48,936 bases of DNA from assembly GCA_025144245.1 (NCBI GenBank), contig JALXXC010000015.1, forward strand, positions 1 to 48,936. Reading direction: 5' to 3'. The notes beneath the pieces are model-generated. The model was not told the origin of the DNA and ran no database searches. It saw nothing but the letters and a program-made list of their open reading frames with translations. Positions 6,824 through 14,472 of the stretch are shown in pieces; within the stretch, counting starts at the first letter, position 1; each line of letters opens with the position of its first letter. A program made the position numbers and the translations under genes. The stretch is from Corynebacterium sp. p3-SID1145 (GTDB lineage: Bacteria > Actinomycetota > Actinomycetes > Mycobacteriales > Mycobacteriaceae).

Positions 6824-7921
6824 ATGCCTTCTCTTTTTGATTCCCTCGAACTAGGTCGCCTGACCCTCCCGAGCCGCATCATCATGGCTCCGCTGACGCG
6901 CTCACGCGCGGGCCGCGACGGTGTGCCGACCTCCTTGCACGAGACCTACTACACGCAGCGCTCCTCGATGGGCCTCATCGTCACCGAGGGAGTCTTCACG
7001 GCAATAAGCCGCCGTTCTTTCCCCGGCCAGACGGGAATCGACACCCCAGAGCGAATTGCCGGATGGCGTCGCGTCGCCGATTCCGTTCACGATGCCGGCG
7101 GACACGTTTTCATGCAGGTGATGAACGGTGGGCGCCTGTCCCACGCCAGCCTGCAGGAAGGCGCGGAGCCGGTCGCGCCGTCCACAGTGGCTTCGGGCAC
7201 TGCGGTCCGGGACTTCGAGTCGCGCAAGGACTGCCCGGTCCCCCGCGCCCTGGACACCTCTGAGATACCAGTCATCATCGATGAGTTCCGCAAAGCCGCC
7301 CGGAACGCCATCGACGCCGGGATGGATGGCGTGGAATTGCACGGCGCGAACGGCTACCTCCTGCACCAGTTCCTGTCGCCGAGCTCGAATCTGCGGGAGG
7401 ATGCCTACGGCGGCTCCCCGGAGAACCGGTTCCGGCTCATCGAGGAGATTATGCGCGCGGTAGCAGATGAAATCGGGGCGGATCGCGTGGGCATCCGCCT
7501 GTCCCCGCAGAACAACATCCAAGGCATCGAGGAAACGGATTCGGCCGACGTGCTCGCCACCTACGGAGGACTTCTCGACGCCACTGCGGACCTCGGGCTC
7601 GCCTACGTTTCTTTCATCCACGCGGATCCCGCAGGCGGGCTGATGACCGAGCTGATAGCCCGTGCCCGCGCTAACGGCCGCACGCGCATCATCCTCAATT
7701 CTGGAGGTGCCGAGGGAACCCAGCGTGACCGTGCCGAGTGGTTGATACAGCAGGGAGATGCTGTTTCGGTGGGCCGGATGGCAATCTCCAACCCAGACTT
7801 GGTGCGCCGCTGGAAAGAGGATCTCCCGGTGAACGCCCCCGACGTGTCCACGTTCTACACAGGCGGGGAGCGGGGCTACACCGACTATCCCTTTTACCCC
7901 GACAGTGACAGGGAGCGTTAG
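6824..7921 (+). CDS. Old Yellow Enzyme family NADH:flavin oxidoreductase
   Basis: A 365-aa TIM-barrel FMN enzyme that reduces activated alkenes with NAD(P)H. Family marks: LPSRIIMAPLTRSRAG near residue 15; a GR.SH element (NGGRLSHAS) near 100; GVELHGANGYLLHQFLSPSSNLREDAYGGSPENRFRLI near 165-205, which carries the His-Gly-Ala-Asn catalytic pattern of NemA/OYE enzymes; and SVGRMAISNPDLVRRW near the C-terminus. The frame is open further upstream to 6731, but that part overlaps the tRNA-His terminator region and looks non-coding, so the ATG at 6824 is chosen. The physiological substrate is unknown. It ends about 100 bp before the truncated lppS copy. Confidence 0.85.
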   Translation: MPSLFDSLELGRLTLPSRIIMAPLTRSRAGRDGVPTSLHETYYTQRSSMGLIVTEGVFTAISRRSFPGQTGIDTPERIAGWRRVADSVHDAGGHVFMQVMNGGRLSHASLQEGAEPVAPSTVASGTAVRDFESRKDCPVPRALDTSEIPVIIDEFRKAARNAIDAGMDGVELHGANGYLLHQFLSPSSNLREDAYGGSPENRFRLIEEIMRAVADEIGADRVGIRLSPQNNIQGIEETDSADVLATYGGLLDATADLGLAYVSFIHADPAGGLMTELIARARANGRTRIILNSGGAEGTQRDRAEWLIQQGDAVSVGRMAISNPDLVRRWKEDLPVNAPDVSTFYTGGERGYTDYPFYPDSDRER

Positions 7922-8025
7922 CACCCCGTTCGCGCACCGCCGTGGGTCCGCTGTGGGCCGGCGACGCACGGCTCGGTGAACGGGACCGACCCCCGTCGGC
8001 CTCCCCGCCCCCAAAATCTGTAAAA

Positions 8026-8552
8026 CACCCTGCGCAGTTCCTCCTCCTTGGAGGTACCGTGCAGGGTGTACTCGTTGCTGTGGCCACTCGGACTTACCCG
8101 TCGACGTTGCCGGCCTTGAGGGTCTCCCAGTCGAGGTTCCAGTAGCCGAGGCCGTCCAAGCCCGACAGGGTTTCGCCAGAGGTGTTGACCACCTCGACCG
8201 GGTCGCCCTGCTTGACGTAGTTCATGAACCACTGCGCGTCATCCGGCGTGGCGTTAATGCAGCCGTGGGACTGGTTGTAGCTGCCCAGGGCGCCGATCGC
8301 CCACGGCGCAGAGTGGACGTAAATGCCCGACCAAGACATCTGGGTCGCGTAGTTGACCTGGGTGCGGTAGCCTCCGGCATCCAGCGACAAGCCGAACGTG
8401 GTGGAGTCCATCGTCATGGACTCGTTCTTGTCGCCGACGACATACATGCCGTTCGGCGTGGCGAACTGGCCGTCGCGGCCGAGGGAGACCGGGAAGGACT
8501 TCACCTCTTCGCCATTGTGGTAGACCGTCAGCGTCTTCGTGTTGTCGTCCAC
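8026..8552. repeat. 527-bp direct repeat, copy A (3' part of lppS plus its terminator)
   Basis: 8026-8501 is identical to 12179-12654 (476 bp checked line by line). Six mismatches follow within 8502-8526, and 8527-8552 is identical again. Similarity stops sharply on both sides. The terminator hairpin of lppS (8026-8068) is included. 7922-8025 to its left holds no recognisable feature. Confidence 0.95.
8094..8552 (-). pseudogene. truncated duplicate of the L,D-transpeptidase gene
   Basis: Encodes only the last ~152 residues of the L,D-transpeptidase at 12247-13431: almost the whole YkuD catalytic domain including SHGCINATP. The lipoprotein signal and the Ig-like domains are missing. The reading frame stays open and a GTG stands at its 5' edge, but a product without a signal peptide would stay in the cytoplasm, away from peptidoglycan. 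Two residues differ from the intact copy (His for Arg and Gly for Asp near the 5' end), so this end comes from a different allele. It is treated as a by-product of the insertion. Confidence 0.85.
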
Positions 8553-8559
8553 GAGCGTT

Positions 8560-8603
8560 AACCCGCTGCAATTCGCAGCGATGGTGGCTGTAGTTCAGCT
8601 GGT
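8560..8603 (+). repeat. 44-bp copy of the tRNA-His 5' region
   Basis: 8560-8603 is identical to 6580-6623. It includes 23 bp upstream of tRNA-His and the first 21 nt of the tRNA, then diverges completely. It is not a working tRNA. Confidence 0.9.
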
Positions 8604-8707
8604 TGAAGTGTCCTGGGTTTAGTTCCGATCATTTCTAGAGAGGCCTACCGCCCTCTGCCCCCATTTGAGCAATGGGCGCAGGAGGTTGGACGTCTGGCCC
8701 TGAGGAT

Positions 8708-9019
8708 TTAGGAGCGGACGAGGCGGGCGATGGCGTCGGCGGCTTCGGCGAGTTTTTCTTCAGCTTCCGGCCCGTCGGCTTGAGCTGCACGGACTACGCA
8801 GTGGCGCATATGGTCATCGAGAAGGCTCAGCGCGACGTTGTTCAGAGCTGAGGTGATGGAACTGATTTGGGTGAGGATATCTATGCAGTATTTCTCTTCA
8901 TCGATCATGCGATGAATCCCGCGGGCTTGGCCTTCAATGCGCTTCAATCGGGCCAAATATCGGTCTTTGTCACCGATATATCCGTGGTCAGCGGGTTCAG
9001 CATGTGGGGTGGCGGTCAT
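8708..9019 (-). CDS. csoR: CsoR-type copper-sensing repressor
   Basis: A 103-aa all-helical repressor of the CsoR/RcnR family. The copper ligands are present with the right spacing: Cys45 (EEKYCIDIL), His70 and Cys74 (DDHMRHC), matching the Cys-His-Cys set of M. tuberculosis CsoR. RYLARLKRIEGQARGIHRMI is the typical first helix. Copper binding releases it from DNA. It is the last gene of a leftward unit with the ATPase gene, 47 bp apart. The probable operator is at 11492-11517. A GTG at 9052 would add 11 residues; the ATG at 9019 has AAAGTAGG just upstream. Confidence 0.9.
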   Translation of the reverse strand: MTATPHAEPADHGYIGDKDRYLARLKRIEGQARGIHRMIDEEKYCIDILTQISSITSALNNVALSLLDDHMRHCVVRAAQADGPEAEEKLAEAADAIARLVRS

Positions 9020-9066
9020 GGGCCTACTTTCTTCGTGCGCCAACGTTGTCACAGCAGTGTCTCATG

Positions 9067-11298
9067 TTAGGCGTCCATGGTCTCGGGTTTCCGGTCCAGG
9101 GACCTAGCAACACTGGCAGCTGGGGTCAGATCCAAGCGGCGCAGCAGCTGGGCATTGAGGGCGACTACCACGGTTGAGGCCGACATCAGGATTGCACCCA
9201 CGCTCATCGGCAGCATAAACCCGATCGGAGCCAGCACTCCAGCGGCCAGGGGGACGGCTGCGATATTGTAGCCAGCAGCCCACCACAGGTTCTGTTTCAT
9301 TTTCCGGTAACTGGCCTCGGAGAGCTCAATTACGGATAAGACCGAGCGGGGATCCGAGGAAGCCAGGATAACCCCGGCCGAGCCGATGGCCACATCGGTG
9401 CCGGCACCAATGGCGATGCCCACATCGGCCTGAGCCAAAGCTGGCGCGTCATTGACCCCGTCACCGACCATGGCCACTCTGCGGCCCTCAGCTTGAAGTT
9501 CTGCGACCTTGGCGGCCTTATCTTCGGGCCGGACCCCAGCAAAGACTCGGTCAATACCCAGCTCTTTGGCCACGGTCTCAGCAACGGCTTGGGCATCGCC
9601 GGTGATCATCACGACCTGGACCCCATGGGCATGCAGGGCGTCAACGGTGTCACGGGATTCGGGTCGGATTTCATCGGCTAGACGCAACGCGCCAATAACT
9701 TGGCCATCTTCCAGCACGTGAAGAATGATCGCCCCCTCGTCGCGCCACCGCTCGGCAATCGCTAACTCATCTAGGGAATGGTGGTCTAGCAGGTAGGGGC
9801 CACCGACTTCAACCTCTGTGCCATTGACCGTTGCTTTGACGCCCACAGCTGGGGAAGAGGAAAAATCACTGGTGCCAGGTACGTCGAGATTGCGGGCCCG
9901 GGCCGCGCCGACAATGGCCTGCGCTAGGGGGTGCTCGCTGTCGGTTTCAGCAGCGGCGGCCAACGCTAACACCTCATCTTTGGTTCTATCACCCACAGGG
10001 TGGATCCCGGTGACGGTGGGCTCACCTTTGGTCAGGGTGCCGGTCTTATCGAACAGTACCGAATCCACGGAGCGCATCGATTCCAGTGCCAAGCGATCTT
10101 TGATCAACACCCCGCCACGAGCCGCGCGCTCGGTGGCAATCGATACCACCAACGGAATTGCGAGGCCCAAGGCGTGAGGGCAGGCAATGACCAGCACCGT
10201 AATGGTGCGTACTACGGCGGCGTCGGGCATACCCAGTATGGACCACACCAGCGCAGTAATTACCGCAGCCCCGAAGGCGAACCAGAACAACCAACCGGCG
10301 GCGGTGTCGGCAATGCGTTGGGCTTTGGAGGAGGAGGATTGGGCGTCGACGACCAGTTTCTGGATCCCCGCCAGCGCGGTGTCATCTCCAATGGCGGTGA
10401 CTTTGACCCGCAGCCCGGAATCCGTGGCCACAGTGCCGGCCACGACGTGGTCGTCCGGGCCGCGTCGGACGGTTTTGGATTCTCCGGTGACCATGGATTC
10501 ATCCATGGAGGCACTGCCGTCGACGATCTGGCCATCGGCCGGGACCGCAGATCCAGGCCTGACAATGACGACATCTCCAACGACCAGCTCCGCCGGAGCG
10601 ACGGTGACAACGTCATCGCCGTCGACCTTCTCGGCTTCATCCGGCAGCAAGGCGGCCAGGGAGTCTAAGGCGGAAGTGGTTTGGGCCAAGGACCGCATTT
10701 CAATCCAGTGGCCTAACAACATAATGACCACCAGTAGCGCCAGTTCCCACCAGAAGTTCAGCTCGTAATCCAAGATGCCCAGGGTCGCACCCCAGGAGGC
10801 AATGAAGGCCACCGTGATTGCTAACCCGATAAGCAGCATCATGCCGGGTTGTCGTGACCGGATCTCGGAGACCGCCCCCGTCAGGAAAGGCTGGCCACCC
10901 CAGAAATAGATGATTGTGCCCAGGATCGGCGACACCCACCGCACCCAGGCCGTGTCAGGTAATTGATAGCTCAACAGATCGGCGAACATCGGGTTGAACG
11001 CGACCACTGGAATTGCCAGCACCAACATGATCCAAAATAACCGCCGGAATTGTCCGACATGATCCCCATGGTCCCCGTGGCCATGTCCGGCATGGCCGCC
11101 GTGCATCTCGTGGCCGGAATGGTGTTGGCCCTCCTGGCCGTGCCCGCCCGCGCCGTGTTCGTGATGCTCATGCCCGTCGTGCCCCATGGCGCCAGCTTGG
11201 CTGGCTTGATGATCCGCCTGGTGGACTTCGGTTTCAGTAGTGCGAGCCTGTTGATGCGCAATGTGGTGTTGGGGGTGATGGTGGTCGCGTTCAACCAT
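9067..11298 (-). CDS. copB: CopB-type copper-exporting P1B ATPase
   Basis: A 743-aa heavy-metal P-type ATPase. Residues 6-80 are extremely rich in His with some Met, a metal-binding tail used in place of a CxxC domain. Core motifs: TGES at 271-274, CPH at 373-375 within the membrane, DKTGT at 417-421, then SEHPLAQAI and GDGVNDAPALAQADVGIAIG. The CPH motif marks the P1B-3 (CopB) group, which exports copper or silver from the cytosol. The frame stays open 59 codons further upstream to 11475, but the ATG at 11298 has AAAGG 8 nt ahead and starts the family-like His-rich tail. It is divergent from the YdhK gene across a shared operator region. Confidence 0.93.
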   Translation of the reverse strand: MVERDHHHPQHHIAHQQARTTETEVHQADHQASQAGAMGHDGHEHHEHGAGGHGQEGQHHSGHEMHGGHAGHGHGDHGDHVGQFRRLFWIMLVLAIPVVAFNPMFADLLSYQLPDTAWVRWVSPILGTIIYFWGGQPFLTGAVSEIRSRQPGMMLLIGLAITVAFIASWGATLGILDYELNFWWELALLVVIMLLGHWIEMRSLAQTTSALDSLAALLPDEAEKVDGDDVVTVAPAELVVGDVVIVRPGSAVPADGQIVDGSASMDESMVTGESKTVRRGPDDHVVAGTVATDSGLRVKVTAIGDDTALAGIQKLVVDAQSSSSKAQRIADTAAGWLFWFAFGAAVITALVWSILGMPDAAVVRTITVLVIACPHALGLAIPLVVSIATERAARGGVLIKDRLALESMRSVDSVLFDKTGTLTKGEPTVTGIHPVGDRTKDEVLALAAAAETDSEHPLAQAIVGAARARNLDVPGTSDFSSSPAVGVKATVNGTEVEVGGPYLLDHHSLDELAIAERWRDEGAIILHVLEDGQVIGALRLADEIRPESRDTVDALHAHGVQVVMITGDAQAVAETVAKELGIDRVFAGVRPEDKAAKVAELQAEGRRVAMVGDGVNDAPALAQADVGIAIGAGTDVAIGSAGVILASSDPRSVLSVIELSEASYRKMKQNLWWAAGYNIAAVPLAAGVLAPIGFMLPMSVGAILMSASTVVVALNAQLLRRLDLTPAASVARSLDRKPETMDA

Positions 11299-11491
11299 GT
11301 CAGAAGCCTTTCCATGGAAGTGATTGTGAAATATTTCCGCGTCCGAAGAGCTGGGCGATATCCATCGAGCGTGTAGCGCCTCGCGAGAACTTGCGGGCTC
11401 ATGCACTCGTCGGACTGGGGGGCGGTTTCGCACTAGACACGCGACGCACGTTAACCCGCCGCCTCGACAGCCCATCTTAGTCCGCTTGCTA

Positions 11492-11517
11492 TATACCCTA
11501 TACCCCTATAGGGTTCA
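11492..11517. promoter_or_regulatory. probable CsoR operator in the copB-ydhK divergent promoter
   Basis: CCCTATAGGG (11504-11513) is a perfect palindrome extended by C before and TT after. A half-site CCCTATA (11496-11502) precedes it directly. The TACCCC...GGGT character matches CsoR-type operators. Read leftward, TTGAAA near 11519-11524 and TATAGG/TATATA hexamers within the palindromes form a promoter for copB, so a bound repressor would block it. Confidence 0.65.
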
Positions 11518-11565
11518 GTTTCAATGGATGGCATCCCCGTCCACCCCGGAATGACAGGAGCACTG

Positions 11566-12162
11566 ATGAACAAACTGACCCAGATAACTCGACTTACTCT
11601 CGTAGCTGCAATAGGTACCTTGGCTCTGACTAGCTGTGCCGGAACCGGTGACGACGAGGTCGCCACCGACCCCGCAACCACCAAGGAGCAAGCGCAGACC
11701 GATGCCGCTAGCCCCCACACGCAAGCCCACGATCATGACGCAGATGGCGGCCTACCACCATCGGGAATCGAGGAAGCCACCGATCCCACATATGCCGTCG
11801 GCGACTCTGTGATCCTCGACGCCGACCATATGCCAGGTATGGATAATGCTGAAGCCACCATCTCTGGCGCATTTGATACGACCACTTATTCTGTGAGCTA
11901 CACGCCCACTGATGGTGGCACCCGTGTGACGGACCACAAGTGGGTCGTCCACGAAGAACTCGAAGGCCACGGCGAAGCGCCGCTTGAAGCAGGCAGTCAA
12001 GTCATTTTGAACGCCGATCACATGCCTGGAATGAAGGGAGCAGAAGCCACCATAGATAGCTCCACCGACGAAACCGTCTACATGGTCGATTTCGAGATGG
12101 ACGGCATGGAGATGACCAATCACAAATGGGTAGTGGAAAGCGAAATCCAACCCCGCAACTAA
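11566..12162 (+). CDS. YdhK-family (DUF1541) lipoprotein
   Basis: A 198-aa lipoprotein. The signal peptide ends in the lipobox LTSC (Cys24). After a linker with HTQAHDHDAD come two similar ~60-residue repeats, each with a hydrophobic start, ADHMPGM.-.AEATI and DHKWVV / NHKWVV. These are the tandem DUF1541 domains of YdhK proteins, often found beside copper or arsenic resistance genes. The repeated His-Met-Pro-Gly-Met suggests metal binding at the outer face of the membrane; this is inference. GGAG lies 6 nt before the ATG, and the frame upstream to 11524 is not needed. It is divergent from copB. Confidence 0.85.
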   Translation: MNKLTQITRLTLVAAIGTLALTSCAGTGDDEVATDPATTKEQAQTDAASPHTQAHDHDADGGLPPSGIEEATDPTYAVGDSVILDADHMPGMDNAEATISGAFDTTTYSVSYTPTDGGTRVTDHKWVVHEELEGHGEAPLEAGSQVILNADHMPGMKGAEATIDSSTDETVYMVDFEMDGMEMTNHKWVVESEIQPRN

Positions 12163-12178
12163 GGCACCGATATAAAAG

Positions 12179-12221
12179 CACCCTGCGCAGTTCCTCCTCC
12201 TTGGAGGTACCGTGCAGGGTG
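12179..12221 (-). terminator. intrinsic terminator of lppS
   Basis: CACCCTGC and GCAGGGTG form the outer stem, with CCTCC/GGAGG inside. Read leftward it is followed by CTTTTAT. The same hairpin is present in copy A at 8026-8068, there followed by TTTTACAG. Confidence 0.7.
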
Positions 12222-12705
12222 TACTCGTTGCTGTGGCCACTCGGACTTACCCGTCGACGTTGCCGGCCTTGAGGGTCTCCCAGTCGAGGTTCCAGTAGCC
12301 GAGGCCGTCCAAGCCCGACAGGGTTTCGCCAGAGGTGTTGACCACCTCGACCGGGTCGCCCTGCTTGACGTAGTTCATGAACCACTGCGCGTCATCCGGC
12401 GTGGCGTTAATGCAGCCGTGGGACTGGTTGTAGCTGCCCAGGGCGCCGATCGCCCACGGCGCAGAGTGGACGTAAATGCCCGACCAAGACATCTGGGTCG
12501 CGTAGTTGACCTGGGTGCGGTAGCCTCCGGCATCCAGCGACAAGCCGAACGTGGTGGAGTCCATCGTCATGGACTCGTTCTTGTCGCCGACGACATACAT
12601 GCCGTTCGGCGTGGCGAACTGGCCGTCGCGGCCGAGGGAGACCGGGAAGGACTTGACTTCTTCGTCGTTGCGGTAGACGGTCAGCGTCTTCGTGTTGTCG
12701 TCCAC
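12179..12705. repeat. 527-bp direct repeat, copy B (within intact lppS)
   Basis: Partner of 8026-8552. It covers the terminator and the last ~459 bp of the intact L,D-transpeptidase gene. Confidence 0.95.
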
Positions 12706-13431
12706 CACAGTCTTGACGTAGTCGCCGATAGTGAAGGTGGAGGACGAGTCCTCCGCGCCATACACTCCGTCCCCGAGATCCTTGCCGTAAATATCCGCGG
12801 TGACCTTCACCTCGGTGCCCGGCTCCCAGAATTCCTTCGGGCGCCACACCAGGTGGTTCGGGTCGATCCAATAGAAGGCGCCCTCAGTCTCGTTGGACGT
12901 TTCGATGGTGATCGCGTCCTGCGCGGCCTGGCGGTCGGGCGGAGTGCCGTCGAAGTAGAAGTTCACCGCGTTGGCAACACCGACCTCGGAGCCGTCCAGC
13001 GGGCCGATGTAGGCGCTGATCTGGCTGTTCGGGGTGACAGTGGTGAATACGGACTTAGATGTCTCGCCGTGCACTGTGGCAGCCTCAACGGTGTACTCGC
13101 GGCCGTAGCCGAGCGGCTCGACCGTGGTCCACTCAGTCTTCTCCGCGTTGAACTCGGCCTTGACTTCCTTGCCTTCCTCGTTCGTCATGGTGACCGACTC
13201 GAGGCCGTCCGGGGAGCTCACCTTCACAGTCTCGCCCGGCTCAACGTCCTCCGCACCGTCCTCGACGGAGATCACGGCAGGATCATGCACCTCCGGCTCG
13301 GCAGTCTCCGACGACTCCGCAGCCGTGCCTTCGCGGTCGATGGTGCACGCCGCCAAGGCACCACCCGCCAGCATCACGACCGTTCCCGCCGCAATGATCC
13401 GGCGCACCCACGACACCGATTTATCAGTCAT
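12247..13431 (-). CDS. lppS: L,D-transpeptidase lipoprotein (LppS/LdtB-like)
   Basis: A 394-aa envelope enzyme that makes 3-3 (DAP-DAP) cross-links in peptidoglycan and resists most beta-lactams. A lipoprotein signal ends in LAAC (Cys29). An acidic linker, Ig-like domains (about 50-150 and 150-260) and a C-terminal YkuD domain follow. The catalytic motif is [15 protein letters not shown] with nucleophile Cys340, preceded by GIYVHSAPW. Homologues include LdtMt2 (Rv2518c) and corynebacterial LppS; Rv2518c also lies near the cmrA-orn locus. The ATG at 13431 is chosen over a TTG two codons earlier. Its 3' end is duplicated at 8026-8552. 13438-13707 upstream holds its promoter region and no gene. 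Confidence 0.92.
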   Translation of the reverse strand: MTDKSVSWVRRIIAAGTVVMLAGGALAACTIDREGTAAESSETAEPEVHDPAVISVEDGAEDVEPGETVKVSSPDGLESVTMTNEEGKEVKAEFNAEKTEWTTVEPLGYGREYTVEAATVHGETSKSVFTTVTPNSQISAYIGPLDGSEVGVANAVNFYFDGTPPDRQAAQDAITIETSNETEGAFYWIDPNHLVWRPKEFWEPGTEVKVTADIYGKDLGDGVYGAEDSSSTFTIGDYVKTVVDDNTKTLTVYRNDEEVKSFPVSLGRDGQFATPNGMYVVGDKNESMTMDSTTFGLSLDAGGYRTQVNYATQMSWSGIYVHSAPWAIGALGSYNQSHGCINATPDDAQWFMNYVKQGDPVEVVNTSGETLSGLDGLGYWNLDWETLKAGNVDG

Positions 13432-13707
13432 CCGCAACCACGCAACCCTTTTGAGAATCCGCTAAAGAAAGAACTGTACGTCCCCAACGCAATGTGTACT
13501 CACCATATAGGTCGCAGCCACCCATAATCCAGTTACACGCGCGAAGACTCGGCGACGAAACTCGCCCCCGGAACTACCCCTGCAACGCTGACGCCGCACG
13601 AGCTATTCCATTACGTTACAACCTACCCCGAACCATGCCTGTGACCAGCCGATTTCACCCATTAGAAACAAGCTGCTATATTTTCTTCTCGTTGCCATCA
13701 CGGGCAA

Positions 13708-13780
<73 letters not shown>

Positions 13781-13797
13781 CAAGACAACCAAACAAT

Positions 13798-13840
13798 CGG
13801 GCCGAAGATAGTTCAAGGATTATCTTTGGCCCGGTTTTTT
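13798..13840 (+). terminator. intrinsic terminator of tRNA-Lys
   Basis: CGGGCCGAAGATA pairs almost fully with TATCTTTGGCCCGG, followed by TTTTTT. Confidence 0.88.
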
Positions 13841-13863
13841 CTTGCTCGCACCACCTCAACGGC

Positions 13864-13869
13864 TACATT
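13864..13869 (+). promoter_or_regulatory. -10 hexamer TACATT deciding the LOG-family start
   Basis: TACATT, 8 nt, GTG at 13878. An in-frame GTG at 13872 is only 2 nt past the hexamer, too close. Confidence 0.45.
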
Positions 13870-13877
13870 AGGTGGAC

Positions 13878-14450
13878 GTGAATACCGAGATCGCTGCAGT
13901 CACCGTGTTCGCCGGCGCGCGCGAAGGAGTCGACGAGGCCATGACCACGGCCGCATATAATTTCGGTTCCTCCCTGGCGCGCCATGGTATCGCGCTTGTT
14001 TACGGTGGTGGCCGGCTGGGCATGATGGGCGCTGTCGCCCAGGGCGCCATCGATGGCGGAGGCGAGACGATCGGCATCATGCCGGAGCACCTCTCGCAGC
14101 ACGAGATCGCGCACACAGGGCTCACCGAGCTAGTCATCGTGGACACTCTCGCCGAGCGCAAGCGCATCATGAGCCAAAAATGCGGAGCGTTCGTCGCGCT
14201 TCCCGGAGGTGCGGGCACGCTCGACGAACTTTTCGACGAATGGACCAACCAGCAACTCGGCCTCCACACCAAACCGATCGGGCTGCTGGGCGCGAATTTC
14301 TGGGAACCGCTGACGGCGATGATCGACCACATGGTCGCCGCCGGCTTCATCCGCCAGGCCGACAGGGACAGTCTCATCGTCGCCGACGACCCGGACGAGC
14401 TCATCGACGCTCTTACGAAGTGGACTCCGCAACCGCCCCGCTGGGGATAG
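13878..14450 (+). CDS. LOG-family protein (putative nucleoside 5'-monophosphate phosphoribohydrolase)
   Basis: A 190-aa Rossmann-like protein. VYGGGRLGMMGAVAQGA near 38-54 and the signature PGGAGTLDELFDEWTNQQLG near 112-131 place it in the TIGR00730/LOG family, which releases the base from nucleoside 5'-monophosphates (cytokinin-activating LOG enzymes, and purine-recycling relatives in bacteria). Arg and Glu residues of the signature form the active site. Substrate here is unknown. It is 22 bp upstream of pncA, which has its own -10, so coupling between the two is loose. Confidence 0.88.
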   Translation: MNTEIAAVTVFAGAREGVDEAMTTAAYNFGSSLARHGIALVYGGGRLGMMGAVAQGAIDGGGETIGIMPEHLSQHEIAHTGLTELVIVDTLAERKRIMSQKCGAFVALPGGAGTLDELFDEWTNQQLGLHTKPIGLLGANFWEPLTAMIDHMVAAGFIRQADRDSLIVADDPDELIDALTKWTPQPPRWG

Positions 14451-14459
14451 AAAACGCTG

Positions 14460-14465
14460 TACGCT
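14460..14465 (+). promoter_or_regulatory. -10 hexamer TACGCT, leaderless pncA
   Basis: TACGCT, 7 nt, ATG at 14473. Confidence 0.5.
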
Positions 14466-14472
14466 GGGACTT

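Larger units (their letters stand above)
8553..12178. other. copper-resistance islet inserted at lppS
   Basis: About 3.6 kb carrying csoR, a CopB-type ATPase gene and a ydhK-like gene, enclosed by the two lppS repeat copies. Its left edge begins with a fragment of the tRNA-His locus. It encodes no recombinase or transposase. Third codon positions look less G+C-rich than in the flanking core genes. The stretch 8604-8707 between the tRNA fragment and csoR holds a short hairpin (CCCATT/AATGGG near 8659-8677) and no gene. Confidence 0.75.

Noticed and set aside
8094..8552. A second functional short L,D-transpeptidase
   Set aside because: The frame is open and the catalytic Cys is kept, but there is no signal peptide, and the 5' edge is an abrupt junction with tRNA-His sequence.
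8583..8603. A second tRNA-His gene
   Set aside because: Only the first 21 nt are present; no anticodon arm, T arm or 3' acceptor strand follows.
11298..11475. N-terminal CxxC (HMA) domain of the copper ATPase
   Set aside because: GLTCVAC is present in the extended frame, but the following residues do not form an HMA fold, and the inner ATG has a good ribosome-binding site.
6580..12705. Typical tRNA-integrated genomic island running from tRNA-His to lppS
   Set aside because: No integrase, no duplicated tRNA 3' end, and the OYE gene with its flanks looks like ordinary chromosome up to 8025.
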